Shown: in pieces, positions 1 through 17,749 of the stretch
How the letters are laid out: every line of letters starts with the position of its first letter
Position numbering within the stretch: the first letter of the stretch is position 1
NCBI GenBank assembly: GCA_921293015.1
Contig: OV121084.1
Span: 46,287,864-46,351,863, forward strand
Length of the DNA stretch: 64,000 bases
DNA from: Phorcus lineatus
Taxonomy: Eukaryota; Mollusca; Gastropoda; Trochida; Trochidae
Direction: 5' to 3'
Program-made: the position numbers and the translations under genes
Notes under the pieces: generated by a model
What the model saw: the letters and a program-made list of their open reading frames with translations, nothing else
Databases searched by the model: none
Told to the model about the DNA's origin: nothing

Positions 1-596
1 ATCTCAGTATCTCGGGTCTGTTCCTTGCTTTACTATTTGCCCTTCCTTTCCCCTGAAAGGTGGTGAAGATAGTTTGTAAATATAAAATGGAATATCTTTC
101 TAACTGTTAATTACTAAACTACCTGAAACGTGAAACGGTATTATTCAGTTATCAATGAGATTCACTATATGTAAATATAAAATTTGTTAAAACTGAAGTA
201 GCCTGGGTTAATGTTTACAGGTTCAGAAATTCGAAAAAACCCATTATAGATCAGACAGCGAAGGTAGATCACTTGGTCACAATAAACTAAATCGTTAAAC
301 AAATAGGTGCCTTCAGGACAAATAACAAGTAACTACTTTCTAAAACAAAAAGTTTTAAAAAGGTTAATCATTGTCACATCGACCCACTAAATAGGAGTTG
401 ACTATGCAGTAGGCCCTATATGCTAGTGGCAACTATATATAGTATACGCTAGTGGGTTCCAACACCCTCCCCTTCCCTCTGGAATTCTTTTTTAAACTTG
501 ACCGTAATTGGTGAACATTCTCTATTCAATGTGTGAAACACCAACCGCCTTCCCCCTTCCCCATCCTCTTAAAAATATCAGGATTCGCCACTGCAC
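1..596. other. Intergenic, no gene seen
   Basis: AT-rich sequence with short open frames only. I see no coding similarity, RNA gene or clear repeat before the TTAA-flanked element that starts at 601. Confidence 0.5.
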
Positions 597-600
597 TTAA

Positions 601-1086
601 AGAGCCACTCCGTGAGTTGTTGGAGTCATATATGCCAAACTTAATCAATGGTGTCATTTGATCGCGAAGTATCGACTGTTTCCGAAAAGACACATTTTAA
701 AGTTTATTGTTTTTTTTACAGTGACAATATGAAGGTAGAACGTCCCAATTATGATCGAAAACCAGACAGTGGCGCGCGTCAAATAGTCTAACGTAATTTT
801 GGAGACTTATCTAAAACAGCCAGGAGGGCAGTTAGGAGTTGATAGTGTTTGTTAGGTTATATAACTAGTATCCTTGTATATTGGATGTGATATCTACGCT
901 TTTGTGCATTTATAACACTATATTTAGATTTTCATTGAAAACCAGTATTTGTCATATATATATATATATATATATATGTCTTTTGGACATGAAAAGTTAA
1001 GATGTTTTGATTTTATATCACCTCATATGACATTTAGGTTCGTATCAAAGGTAAATAATATGTTATGAAAATCACGGAGTGGCTCT
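601..1086 (+). mobile_element. piggyBac-type MITE, copy 1
   Basis: A 486-bp non-coding element bounded by the inverted repeat AGAGCCACTCCGTGA at its left end and its reverse complement at its right end. The direct repeat TTAA flanks both sides (597-600 and 1087-1090), the target-site signature of piggyBac-superfamily elements. A second copy in the opposite orientation lies at 25275-25742 and shares most of the interior, including the segments near 700-840 and 1000-1075. There is no transposase, so it would have to be moved by an enzyme encoded elsewhere. A (TA)n run near 955-976 lies inside this copy. Confidence 0.85.
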
Positions 1087-1090
1087 TTAA

Positions 1091-2113
1091 AATGATATGC
1101 TGAAGTAGAGGAACTCGAAAGTACTCCCGCTGACTGAGGAATCTCTTTCATCAAATAGCCTTTCTAGGGATTTGATTGGTTTTAACGATAAACAATGTAT
1201 ATATAATGATTCATGAAGCTTACTTTCGAAGTTTATGATTTTTTACGATTTTTCGTGTGAAGAAATATTTTTTTCATACGCGGTATTCATATAGGGTCTT
1301 ATTTATAATGGGAGTGCTCTCCCTTTGAATGACGTCTACATTCTGATTTGGCGGGACTTCAAACATCAACATTCAGAAGTAATTTGTTTATTTGATGTAC
1401 ATATACTCATTAAAAATTTCATTTTAACATGAAATATTAGTGCATGAACATAACAAAACTGTACTGATATTGCCAGTTACTGTTATAAGGTATAATCGAG
1501 CAAAGATAACCAATCCATAACTCGCAGACGACTAGTTGGCCCTTTTATTGAAATTTGTGGGTGCATTTGTATTTGTTATTGACATTGATAGGGTATTTTA
1601 ACAACAAACAAAGACATATGTAGATGGGTTTCGAGGGCAATATAATGTTGCACAAACCAAGCAAATTAAATTATTTTTCAAGGATTTGCATATGGTTTTT
1701 AAATAAAAATTATGAAAAATTTTCTCCATGGCATTCAGTTCTTTCCTCTTATACAATAAGTATGTGACTATACCTATCTCAAAACATAGTCATAATAATA
1801 TATAGTTTTAATAGATAAAGCTATAGTTTTAAAATACCCTGTATTTCAGTCATAAAAAGTAAAAATAAATATGCTTTTAAGTGTGCAAAACTGCGTGTTG
1901 TCTGCTGTGATGTGTAAAAGTCCTTTTGCCTACCAGAAGCTTCCACTGACCACGTGATCACAACAAAATGGCAATGCTAGCACTTTCTATAATCTTTATT
2001 TTTGTTTTTATTTTAACCTCCCTTGATATTTGCCATTCATATGAAGTATCCAGATATGTATTTGTATAGTTTTGCACTCATACCAAAGGAAGTTAAAGCA
2101 TACTTAAAAAGAG
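1091..2113. other. Intergenic, no gene seen
   Basis: AT-rich sequence with no supportable reading frame, RNA gene or repeat structure that I can identify. Confidence 0.4.
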
Positions 2114-2116
2114 TTT

Positions 2117-2274
2117 ATAGACAATAACTTACGAGTGACGGGGAATGACAGATTATCTTTCCCGAGTTATATTAATTTCGTAATTCTCGAGCCTTGGCGA
2201 GAGAATTACACAATTAATATAACAAGGGAAAGATAATCTGTCATTCTCGTCACGAGTTGGTTATTGTTTATATT
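2117..2274. repeat. Long palindrome (fold-back MITE-like)
   Basis: Two arms of roughly 70 bp form an almost perfect inverted repeat. GACAGATTATCTTTCCC in the left arm is mirrored by GGGAAAGATAATCTGTC in the right arm, and the pairing continues through the flanking ATTAAT/AATTCTC segments to a loop near 2195-2205. Nothing is encoded. The structure resembles fold-back or all-TIR MITEs, but I did not find a second copy in this window, so its family is unknown. Confidence 0.75.
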
Positions 2275-2580
2275 ACCTATATGTTTTTTAAATATTAAGA
2301 CTCTAATGTGATAGAAATAATCGTTCCTCTGTAAAGGATTAGAGTTGCGAATTTCCAAATTGATACGCGTGTGTTGTGGTTTTGCTTGACACCTACCTAC
2401 GTATGGCTAAATTGTAACTTGTGAAAAAGTATTAAAAATTGTTGAACGTTTAATCCTGTTTTCATAACCGTCATTCAAACTAATTACATTTAACAGTTTT
2501 TGTTTTAATTTGAAGAGGTCAGCGACACCCTATAGTAATACTACAAGACGGCAGAACTTGTGCCGTAACTGATGACACTG

Positions 2581-2612
2581 TGACGTCATGGCCGCTCGTG
2601 TCTTTGACGTCA
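2581..2612. promoter_or_regulatory. Paired perfect CRE motifs
   Basis: Two copies of the palindrome TGACGTCA, at 2581-2588 and 2605-2612, lie in a locally CpG-richer stretch about 1.8 kb upstream of the RAD51 initiation codon. TGACGTCA is the full cAMP-response/ATF element. RAD51 coding exon 1 is preceded by a splice acceptor, so an upstream non-coding exon must exist; this stretch could be part of its promoter. That link is inference, because no transcription start is visible. Confidence 0.4.
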
Positions 2613-4383
2613 TTACGATAGAACGAAACCAGGCGCTTCTGCTCGACTGTTAGCTTAACGTGTTGAAGAAATATTTCAATGATCGCTTATTTCTATGCTC
2701 TGGTGCAGTGGGGCAGGCACGTTGTATGTGGCGGCACATCTGAGAAATGACGACTTGCAACTACATAGAATAAATAAACATTGTTAAAATATATTCCGAG
2801 GGTGAACAAATTACCAGTCGGGACAAGTTTGAAAGATGAATGAAATAGTCCCGGCACTACGTTCTTTTTCATTGGTTAACAACAACCAATCAAATGCTAA
2901 GAAAATGTGTAACTCCCGTGTGACTTACAGGAAAAATATTACCCTGTGTCCATCTTCCCAAATGGGTAATATAACTCGATCTTTAATACTTGTCAAGCAA
3001 ATTTTGACTTTACCTAGGCTGTACATGTTTTATCGAAAACAACAATATGAAGCAAATGATATTTAAAAAAGTTTCAACAATACTTTATACTTGGGATGCA
3101 AATGCATTTAACGCTCTTATTTCCCTGTTCCCACCTGATCAAGAAGTGCAGGTACACAGAAACATTGTTTGTGCTGCTAAAAAAGATTATGCTGTCAAGA
3201 TAACTTGCTTGTCTTATTATACAAGTATAATGATTCTTTCTTTTATTAAAAAAAAAGACTGCTATCCAAATATCTTGCTTTTCTTATACATTCATTTATG
3301 ACATCTCAGATTTTCTGATCCTGAAAATTCCCTTTTTCTTCAGAAATAGAAGTAAAATCTGAGCAAACTTAAATACCAGACTGAAAGCAACATGATATGA
3401 AAGAGCTGATATTTCTTCAAAAAGACAATCAAGAACACTTGGACTGATTCAAATAAAGTGTAGAGGTGAGAAATATTAGAAAAAGTATTTTGATCTAAAC
3501 TAATATAGACCAAGGGATGACATCTTCAAGGGTAATATTATTATTACATTTTGGTGCTCTTTTAAGCAACTTTGTCACCTGAAAACTTTAGGTAAGAAAA
3601 ATTTATTCAAAAACGAGAAAGGTTAAAGTCATAGTCTCATTTTTGTAAGGCAACTAAACTGAACTAATTATTCTTCACGAACAAAATCTGATCACTAACA
3701 CAAATATTTCCTGTCGCGTTTGCAAAGATTTTCATTTTTATGCCCGTTTTACAGTTTTGGATGAAGTAGCTTATTGGCGTAAGCCGTTTCAGACCGATGA
3801 GGTACCGAATCAAGTGTAATCCCATCGCGTGTGCGAAACACCGGAAATCTAGTAATTGTAGCGCCGATACGTATGACAGACACATTCTTCATTGAGTTAA
3901 CCACCTTTTTGTTATTTCAGTATTTGAAAAAAGGTAAGCTATTAGCTGTTTCAATTGGATATTCAGCTGGGAAATTTTATGTGTTCTTCGTCACGGCCTT
4001 GGCGAAATGACGTGGTAAGGACTAACGCTCGCAAAACACGTAATATTAGGGTAGGGTAGGGTAGTTTGAACTTAATTACTGAGGGCTGGAATGCCTGCAG
4101 AGTTCTGAAAATTGTTGCAAACGTCAGGGGAAAGATTTCTGTGGATGGTGAACTATTTGTCCGGCATGCATTACAATTTGCCTTGCAAAAATGAGACAAT
4201 GACTTTAAAACCTCAATTTAATTTGCTTACAGGGTGTTTGTACCAAGGCATTCCATTTACTATTACAAAATGTAGACATTTTTTATTTCCATAACTGTAA
4301 AATTATTTCAAATGTAAATTTGCAATTTTATGATCAGTGTCATTGAATGCTTGTGTAGTATACATTCTTACAGCTACAAGAAA

Positions 4384-10086
<5,703 letters not shown>

Positions 10087-11050
10087 ACTGAGAACAGAAA
10101 AAAATCAACAAAGTGACTTTGTATATGAATACATTGTGAATGAAATACAGCCATTTGTGTCATAAACATTCCCAGTGCATTGCATTGTAGTGTTTCCAAG
10201 GGCAAAAATGGATGCATGAGTGAAAAGGAACCCTTTTGGATTTGTGTTTTGCAAAGCAGTGTCATTTGTGAAATAGAGACTGTTAGAAGATTGTATCTTG
10301 CTGATGTCAATGATAAGAGGAGACCAGGAAATCCTTCTCTTGACGTTGATGGTTTTCTGAATCTGCTTGCTTCTTGATCTGCATTTGGTTAACATATTGA
10401 TTGAATGCAACTCTTTCTTATGCAAGTTGCCTTTGGAGGAAGGGTGAAAATCTGTCATCTTTTCTCCAGTAACATTAAGATGCTGACATGTGTTGTCATT
10501 TGCCATCAATGTGTGGAAATTATCACCCCTATGTGTTGTTTTTGACTTTATTTCTTTAGATAGCCAGGCTCACATTTATTTATATTAGCAAGTATTGTAT
10601 TTGTTACTTATGTTTTGTTAGTGAAGATTTAGTTATAATACATCACAGTCTTTAAACTACAAAATAGGTAGTGTTATTGCAAGGCAGGTATGAGGAAAGT
10701 AAATATTGGATGTTTTCATTGCAAAATAACTCCAAAATTGAATGGAGATTGAGATGACCTTACCTCCCTCGGTTTTTTTGTGTTATGTATGAATTAGGAC
10801 CAGCAATGGGATTCTTACCTTCATTTCCTGGGAGGCAAAATCAGTTCAATTCTTTCATTTCAAGTATGTTCTTTATTGAATGTATTGAAGTTGGCGCCAA
10901 GAATATTCATACTTCAGGTATTTGCTTGCTTAGATACTCTATAGTATATGGTAGGACAAGTATAAACTGGCATCATTGGTTTATGAAATTGAAAATTTCA
11001 ATTCCTAGCTATTTGTAAATAAACTTTACAATAGGGAAATTGTAAATAAA
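10087..11050 (+). other. RAD51 3' untranslated region with poly(A) signals
   Basis: About 960 bp follow the RAD51 stop without another supported gene. Two AATAAA hexamers, at 11018-11023 and 11045-11050, sit in a short direct repeat around GTAAATAAACTTTA and are the likely polyadenylation signals. Open frames on either strand here show no recognisable protein. Confidence 0.6.
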
Positions 11051-14000
11051 CTTTATTTCAAAAGTTTTCATTGTTGTCACAATTTTTTAAAGCAGAAGCT
11101 TTGAAATTCTTTTTATAATCTTTACCACAAATCCTGTACAGGTTACACTGTACAATGTTATGTTTGCATGACACAGTTGGGTTTCCACTCTTACAGGTAA
11201 CAGGAACAGTGAAACAATTGAATCATTGTTGAATGCACATTAAACTTTTTTTGTCTGTGTGCAATATTTTTAGCATCTAATGTCCTCTACTTGCTACACG
11301 GTTACTGAGGAAGAAGTGACTAAGATTTACCAAAAATTTATAACTGTTTAGAACAGGGAAAATGAAAATAAACGTTAATTTATATGTGCCAGATTAAACT
11401 AGCATAAATTTAAACACATCTGAACTTTGCCTACTCGCTCAAGACTTAAATGTCTTTCTTTTTCTGAAATTGACTAACAAAACCGTTCATTGCGATACCG
11501 AAAGCCTTCAATGGACACCGTTGTGTAAGGAAAATGCAAGTACAAAAATGACACTAACCTAAAGGGATTGTGGGTTCGTCTTTACCTACGACGAGTTTTG
11601 GAGGGTGGTATACGTCAAAATTATAATGAGGTACTTGTCATCAAAATTACTCTATAGGATAAAAATTCTAACCTTGTCCAGCTTGCACTTGAACTTTTGC
11701 TCTGGGCAATTAACAAAGTTATAAGTTTATAGTGTGAGGTTTGATCTGTAAAAAATAAACCCGCATTTTGTCGGGTAGGGAACTGGTTGCCAACTTCACA
11801 GACCCCATTTTGTCTGTAGTCTGTGCATCCTTTTAAGAAATCAAGAAATTAAATGAATTTTATGGCTTACCAATTCTTCGTTATTCTTTCCATTGATGAT
11901 TAAACAGTTTAATCACACAAACTGACAATTTCGTCATTGATACCCACTTTTCCGTTTGCAAAATGACAATATTAACATATAAACATATGCATTTGTTGGA
12001 CAAGCGGCTTATGTTCAAATCGTCATTAGCCAGTCTTGAATAAGGGCAGCAACTGAGAAGTTGAAAAAGAAACCAATGTGATAACGAAAAACAGATTCAT
12101 CAGGCACACAAATGTCCGATGCTTATATGCTCTACGTAACATTACCCCTAATTTAATTTTCCTCAAATAAACACTATCATTGGTTGTCAGAGTCAGGAAA
12201 CACAAATATCTTTTATCATTATTAGTACAGCGGGTGATCAAATCAAGATAGGAGGCTGTGTTTTCCTTAAAAACGACCAGCTTTGAATTTCCAACAATTT
12301 GTAAGTATAAGCCAATTATTAAAAAAGTTATGGCAAAAATAGTAGGAAAAATTCATTTTTTCCACTTTTTCCCCCCAAAAAAGGGAAAAATAAAAAAATT
12401 CTGAGAGGCCTCTCGATATCTATGTGATAACATGGGTATAAGCTACAATCATGCAAAATTTCATGCTTGCATCACGATGTGCACAATTCAGTGAAAAAAT
12501 TGCACTTATCCGCTGGACTATATCTGATATAAGCTGCTGAACAAAAGTTTGTTACAAGATACATAATTTCATATTTAAATTCACCGGTTTTTTTCATAAG
12601 TGTCAGTGAGACACTTCATGTTCAGTGTTTTTTGTCATTGACGCACTTAAGGATTTCCGTTCCTGAAATTTAAAGTATTAAACTTTTTTTTTTCAGAAGT
12701 TTAGTGTATTTGCTTGAAATATCAATCCAAATAAATGGGGTTTGGAGGGGCTCTTTCGAGATATTTTAAGATAAAGATCCCTTTGTCAGTCAGATGTTTA
12801 ACATGGGAGTCAATGGGGAAATGACCTTTTTTGAGAAATCTTAAATTTAAATAAGTTCCTGTATTAAACTATTTTTAATATGAAAACATGTTTGAGTTAA
12901 CATGATTTAAAAAAAAAAAGTATAAAATATATCTGGTACTGTGGGTTTTTAGCCGCTACGGCACAACATGTACTCAAACATTTCAATTAAATCATCAACA
13001 CTCAAGCTATTTTTGTACTAAAAACATGCTTTCTCCCATTCATTATCTAAAAATATACCTGAACGCATACATACAAATCATATATTCATTCAAAATCTCC
13101 TTTCTAAGAAAAACATTATAGAACTTGCTCAAATGATAGTTACAATTAAAAATTGCTGAGTCAGCAAAATTGTGAATTATTTCAAAATGAAAAATACTAC
13201 GTTTCTTAATTTTGATGAATATTAATCAGAAATCTTAAAAATTGAGAAATTGCCGCAACATTTTGGTTTATTATATAAGAAAATTATGATTTAAGGTTAT
13301 TTGAGTTTTGTTACTGTGAATGAAGAGCTAACATCCTTTAATGTGCATTGCTTTATGTCGATTTATTAAATCTACATATTTGTATTTGTACTAGTGATGT
13401 ACCTAAAGGTGAACTATTATATACTATATGTCACTGATGCACTCAATATACAATATGAGGTGTTATTAATACACTTAATTGTACAATGTTATATTTTAGT
13501 GATAATGTAATACATATAGATGCATATGTACATTGTACAAATTCATAAATACAGTGAAGAGGATCGATGGTAGACATTGTTGAAATCTAATGTTTGATTT
13601 AATAGAGTAGATATGAGTGATATATGTAAGCAACATACTAAACGATTCGTTCGATATGGTTAAATCTTATTATTGACACGATTCCTACAATTTTAAATGC
13701 GTGAAATATAAACGGTAAAAATGTATCTTTTCAAAACAAATGAACATTGTTTGTCCGAGCGGGAGAATTCCTGACGAATCGGTGAAACATAGAACACACA
13801 GCAAATTCATTTCTAGGGGTCTAGACACTTCACCATTATATCAGTGTTTTGCTGCGTAAAATGGGATAAAGTATTAGGTAAATTAACTTGCTCCATTGTC
13901 GTTAATAATAGTGCTGTATTTATTATATTTCATAAAAACACTTAAGTATATGTTTTGGTTGATAGCATGCCCTGAAGTAAAATATTCTTTTGAACATATC

Positions 14001-15239
14001 AAACGGTTATCTTTCGCTTACATGGTGATAATATCAGTCGCACTCGGAGGTTTGATTTATTTCTAGATAAGTGTGTTTTTATTTGATCGAAAAAACCCGA
14101 ATAATTATATTTTTGGAGGCATAACTAATGAACAAGTTAATTTGAAATAAAAGAAAACCTCGGGTGCAAATCGTCATAAACTACTTTATAGAGGTAATGT
14201 GTACATATCCAGAGCAAAATGATTGATTTACGTGGTGGAAATTATGCCTAGTGTGCATAATTATTAAATCATTAAAATGAAAACTGGGATAATAACTTTA
14301 ATATGATATAGAACTTAGGTCATTTGATTGCGGACAAGGTTGAATCCAACAACATAATCTGTCCTTAAAGGGTATGTTGTTTGAGTCAAATTCATCAAAC
14401 TTGATAATCCAGTTGAGAGATTCGTTCTGAAAATTACCTTCTTAATACGTAGCGAGTAGGCACAATGCCAAAGAAGTCGTAAATTGTGATCGCAAACCAA
14501 CAATTGCTCTTCAGCGATTTAGACGTTCAAAAATTTTAAACTTATTTACAGCAGTGACAAAGATAACTTCGGTATTGTAATATTGAGAAGGATATATAAA
14601 AATTCAAATTTCAAATGGGAAACAGAATTTCATTCGCAGCCTATTTGATATTTTTGTAGCCGTTTTTAGATTATCGTTGAAAACAAGAAACTACAATGAT
14701 CTTGGCATTTTAGAGATGTAGATGCAAGTTTCGTGAGTAAATTTAACACATGACATATGGTAATTTGGCTCTTAATCAGGTCACATACAAATTATTCAAA
14801 CACATTCTCTGTCGCTTTAAATTGATGTCAGTGTTTCATCTATATACGGTAAACCTTAACATACAAACTGATAGTAGGCCAGGATTTGTAGGTTTGAAAA
14901 ATAAAGACTTTTTGTAGATCATGTGTTAATTTCCTTTGTTTCTAATCAATCACCCTTTCCAATACAACACTCATGCAAATTACAATAAATTTATTTATCA
15001 GAAATATGTACATTTTATTTTTGAATGCTTTTATGAATCTTTTGGTTACAGCCTTCATACCCACAAATAAACCTTCGAAAAAGCATACAAACAACCACTT
15101 TATCAACTTGTTAACTTAAGCACGAAGAAGGAAAAATGTTCCCACGATTCCGATTTTGTGACAGTGTGCAATCATAGTAGAAATCTTTATGGAATGTTGC
15201 CATCAGTTTTCTCATCTTTTATTTTTTTATGTGTATCAA
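11051..15239. other. Gene-poor intergenic region
   Basis: AT-rich DNA with no recognisable gene or RNA. The segment near 13950-14090 is shared with 42353-42480 and is listed separately. The remainder shows only short homopolymer runs and chance open frames. Confidence 0.4.
13952..14090 (+). repeat. Diverged duplicate of the region upstream of protease gene 3
   Basis: This stretch resembles 42353-42480 in the same orientation. Both contain CCTGAAGTAAAATATTC, then TGGTGATAA followed by a CAGTC- or CAGTCA-type segment, then TGATTTATTT and CCAGATAGGTGT or CTAGATAAGTGT. It appears to be part of a longer, older duplication that also gave the orphan first exon near 15368. Identity was judged by eye. 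Confidence 0.5.
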
Positions 15240-15420
15240 TCATCAAACAAGCGAAAGAGAATAATGTCCCCCTTAGGCATTCCGAAATGGGCTTCTTCCT
15301 AATTTGACATTGTATAAAGCCCATGTTTACCCAACATTGTCACATACAGCTCCTGATTCGGTGACATATGAAGGCATCTCCATCTCATCTCATCTCCTTC
15401 GTCATAGCGAGCGGTAAGCT
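15240..15420 (+). pseudogene. Orphan promoter and first exon of a lost protease gene (relic)
   Basis: An ATG at 15368 opens a 46-nt exon, MKASPSHLISFVIAS, ending in phase 1 at a good donor GTAAGC (15414). Length, phase, MK start and hydrophobic character match the signal-peptide exons of the three protease genes (37, 40 and 43 nt, all phase 1). The upstream sequence parallels that of gene 3: ATGTCCCCCTTAGGCAT here against ATGTCCCCTAATAGGCAT near 44000, each about 100 bp before the ATG. No protease exons 2-7 follow before gene 1, so the body has been lost or decayed. It could instead be a chance ORF in a duplicated promoter; confidence is moderate. Confidence 0.45.
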
Positions 15421-15479
15421 TTAAACGATACTTACTTACTACAAGCATATAAACTATTTATATATCACTCTCTCCTCTT

Positions 15480-15561
15480 CTCATCGTCGTCATCATCATC
15501 ATCATCATCATTATCATCATCATTATCATCACCATCATTATCATCATCATCATGATCATCA
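15480..15561. repeat. (CAT)n microsatellite
   Basis: An interrupted CAT/ATC trinucleotide run. On the minus strand it creates an Asp-rich open frame that is an artefact of the repeat, not a gene. Confidence 0.9.
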
Positions 15562-15700
15562 CGAAATGTGATACTCCGGGGAACGTTACGATGTTTTGAC
15601 TGAATTATCTCTCTTGACATAAAACCCCCCAAACATTTTAAAGAGAATTTCTTCAAAGAAAGATAATTCATTAAAAATTTTAGTAATTGTCCATTGCAAA

Positions 15701-15845
15701 GGGGCGTGTATCGCTAAGAAATAGCTGTAGAAAGACATGATATACCTATAGACCCTACCCTAATACTATCCTTTCATATAGTATTAGGGTAGGGGCTATA
15801 GGCATATATGTCTTTCTAAAGCTATATCTTAGCGATACACGCCCC
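15701..15845. repeat. 145-bp near-perfect palindrome (fold-back element)
   Basis: The left arm begins GGGGCGTGTATCGCTAAG and the right arm ends with CTTAGCGATACACGCCCC. The arms pair for about 68 bp around a short loop near 15770-15777, with ATAGTATTAGGGTAGG beside the loop mirrored by CCTACCCTAATACTAT. No coding content. The strong hairpin and near identity of the arms suggest a young fold-back MITE. The short similarity GTCCATT on both flanks is offset from the arms, so I do not claim it as a target-site duplication. Confidence 0.85.
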
Positions 15846-15849
15846 GTGG

Positions 15850-17699
15850 TCCATTCAACATTCACGTAGAAGCGGCATTTTTAAGAACCGATTTCTGTTA
15901 ACCAAATGAGGTTTATAAAGTTATGTAAATATCACGTTCAAAGATATGCGCCACTTAAAGGCACAAGTATACACATATATATTTCGTGCACTAGTGCACA
16001 GATGATGCATACCTCTCGATATAAGTAATGAAACTAAGTAATCTACGATTCAGAAACCTTCAAATTTTGCTAACAACCGGAAAAGCAAAATGGCAGCCGC
16101 TATTGTTTATCCAACAACAACACTAAACTGTATCCAAGAAATCGGTTAAGTTTCAGGATTGCCTTAATAAACAATATTTAATGCTTGGTAATATATTCTT
16201 AACTATATGGTTATGGAGATATTGGTTAACTCAAAAGCTACACACATTACTAGTTAAGACGTTTTCAACAGTCTATTATGTTCGTGCCAGCATGATTTTC
16301 AATTATTATTTACAGGTCAATCGTAAAGAATAAAAAATTCATAAACATAAAATTAATTGAGGGCAGTACAGATGAAAACTTTCAAATGATATGTTTGAGA
16401 ATCACATGTGAATGAACAGAGAACGGCTCCCTGTCAATGCGACCGAATCAATTTATTTGGCATCATAACAGTAGTTTCGAAATGCAGCTGTGGTCACGCG
16501 CATCAGTTAATATAAAGTATATAAACGTTGGCGTTTGAGGACGATATCAAGCCGTGAGTTTAGTGTCAGCTTGGCCTACGTAGGCTTCACAATTGAGCAT
16601 TCATAGCTACCTTTATCATTCCATGTGGTAACTCTGTTTACTCAAAATACTTCGATTTTTTTTCCAAATATCCTCTCTCTGTAGTTTTCGCATTTTTGCA
16701 TTGACCTGCATAAATACAGACCCGTGGCAAAAGCATTCGTCACATTTACATTCATCCATTTTAAATCTTGTTATAAAGTAGTGAAACATCTTGGCTACAA
16801 CCTCATAAGTTCAGGTTGTCTTTGTTATGTTAACAATTTGATCATCATACAAACATAAGTGTCAAAACTTCAGCATAGCGTTCTATGGCAAACGTTTTTA
16901 TTTAAGTGCATACCTAGGTAATTCCAAAAGTAACATGTTAATCAAAACATTTATTTAAAATTACTTTAAGCTGAGATGATCTGAATTCAACATACAATTT
17001 TTGACAAATAGCCAACCAGAAATCGCCACATGATTTATGCAACTATAAATGAATATAGAAATGTATAGAAATTACATCAACTGATGAATGCTTTTGGCAC
17101 GGTATTTGTACATCTAAAATACGAGCAGGTTGCGTCGACGTAAGGGGAAGAATGTTTTCAAGTAGTACATCTTTGCGGAAACGTTTGATGTATGAGCACT
17201 TTCTTTGCTGCTCGTAAACCAAAATTAATAAAGTACTTTATTGTATTTGAATCTTTTGGTTGAGTGCATAGTAAATTACAACATTCCTTTTGAAAAATAA
17301 ACCAAAATACATTAATAATGTTTGAATTTTTTTCATATTCAGATACAAAAAACAACAACATTTCAACTTACATGTACTTATAGTTTTTATACCATGTTAC
17401 ATGCACTATTCATGCACCATCAATTTAAGTGTGGTTTGTGTCTGTGGAATGCTACGGGATAAAATGTGCATCTAACTGTCCAATATGTTGATTGGTTTCA
17501 ACAAAAAACATTCATTTCCATAAGATCCCTGAGGAAGCTAGTTTTGATAAAACGTCTCAGTGACAATAATATATTAAAAAGAAAAAGAATCTTTCATTTT
17601 TTAGAAGTATGCCTTTCTTTTTATTTGCGTTTAAGATTCAAAGCTTCATCTGTTTTTAATTTGTATGGTATCAACATCTTGTCGGTATACATGTAAGAA
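15850..17699. other. Intergenic, no gene seen
   Basis: AT-rich DNA with short open frames lacking recognisable protein similarity. I see no RNA gene or clear mobile element. Confidence 0.4.
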
Positions 17700-17749
17700 C
17701 AGCATCACGCAATAACATTCGGAGGTGTGTATACAAAATTACTGCTACG

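Noticed and set aside
10105..10509. Minus-strand open frame of about 134 codons in the RAD51 3' UTR
   Set aside because: No recognisable domain, several overlapping frames of similar length, and it lies antisense in an expected untranslated region.
15465..15671. Asp-rich minus-strand open frame
   Set aside because: It is a translation of the (CAT)n microsatellite with no flanking coding signal.
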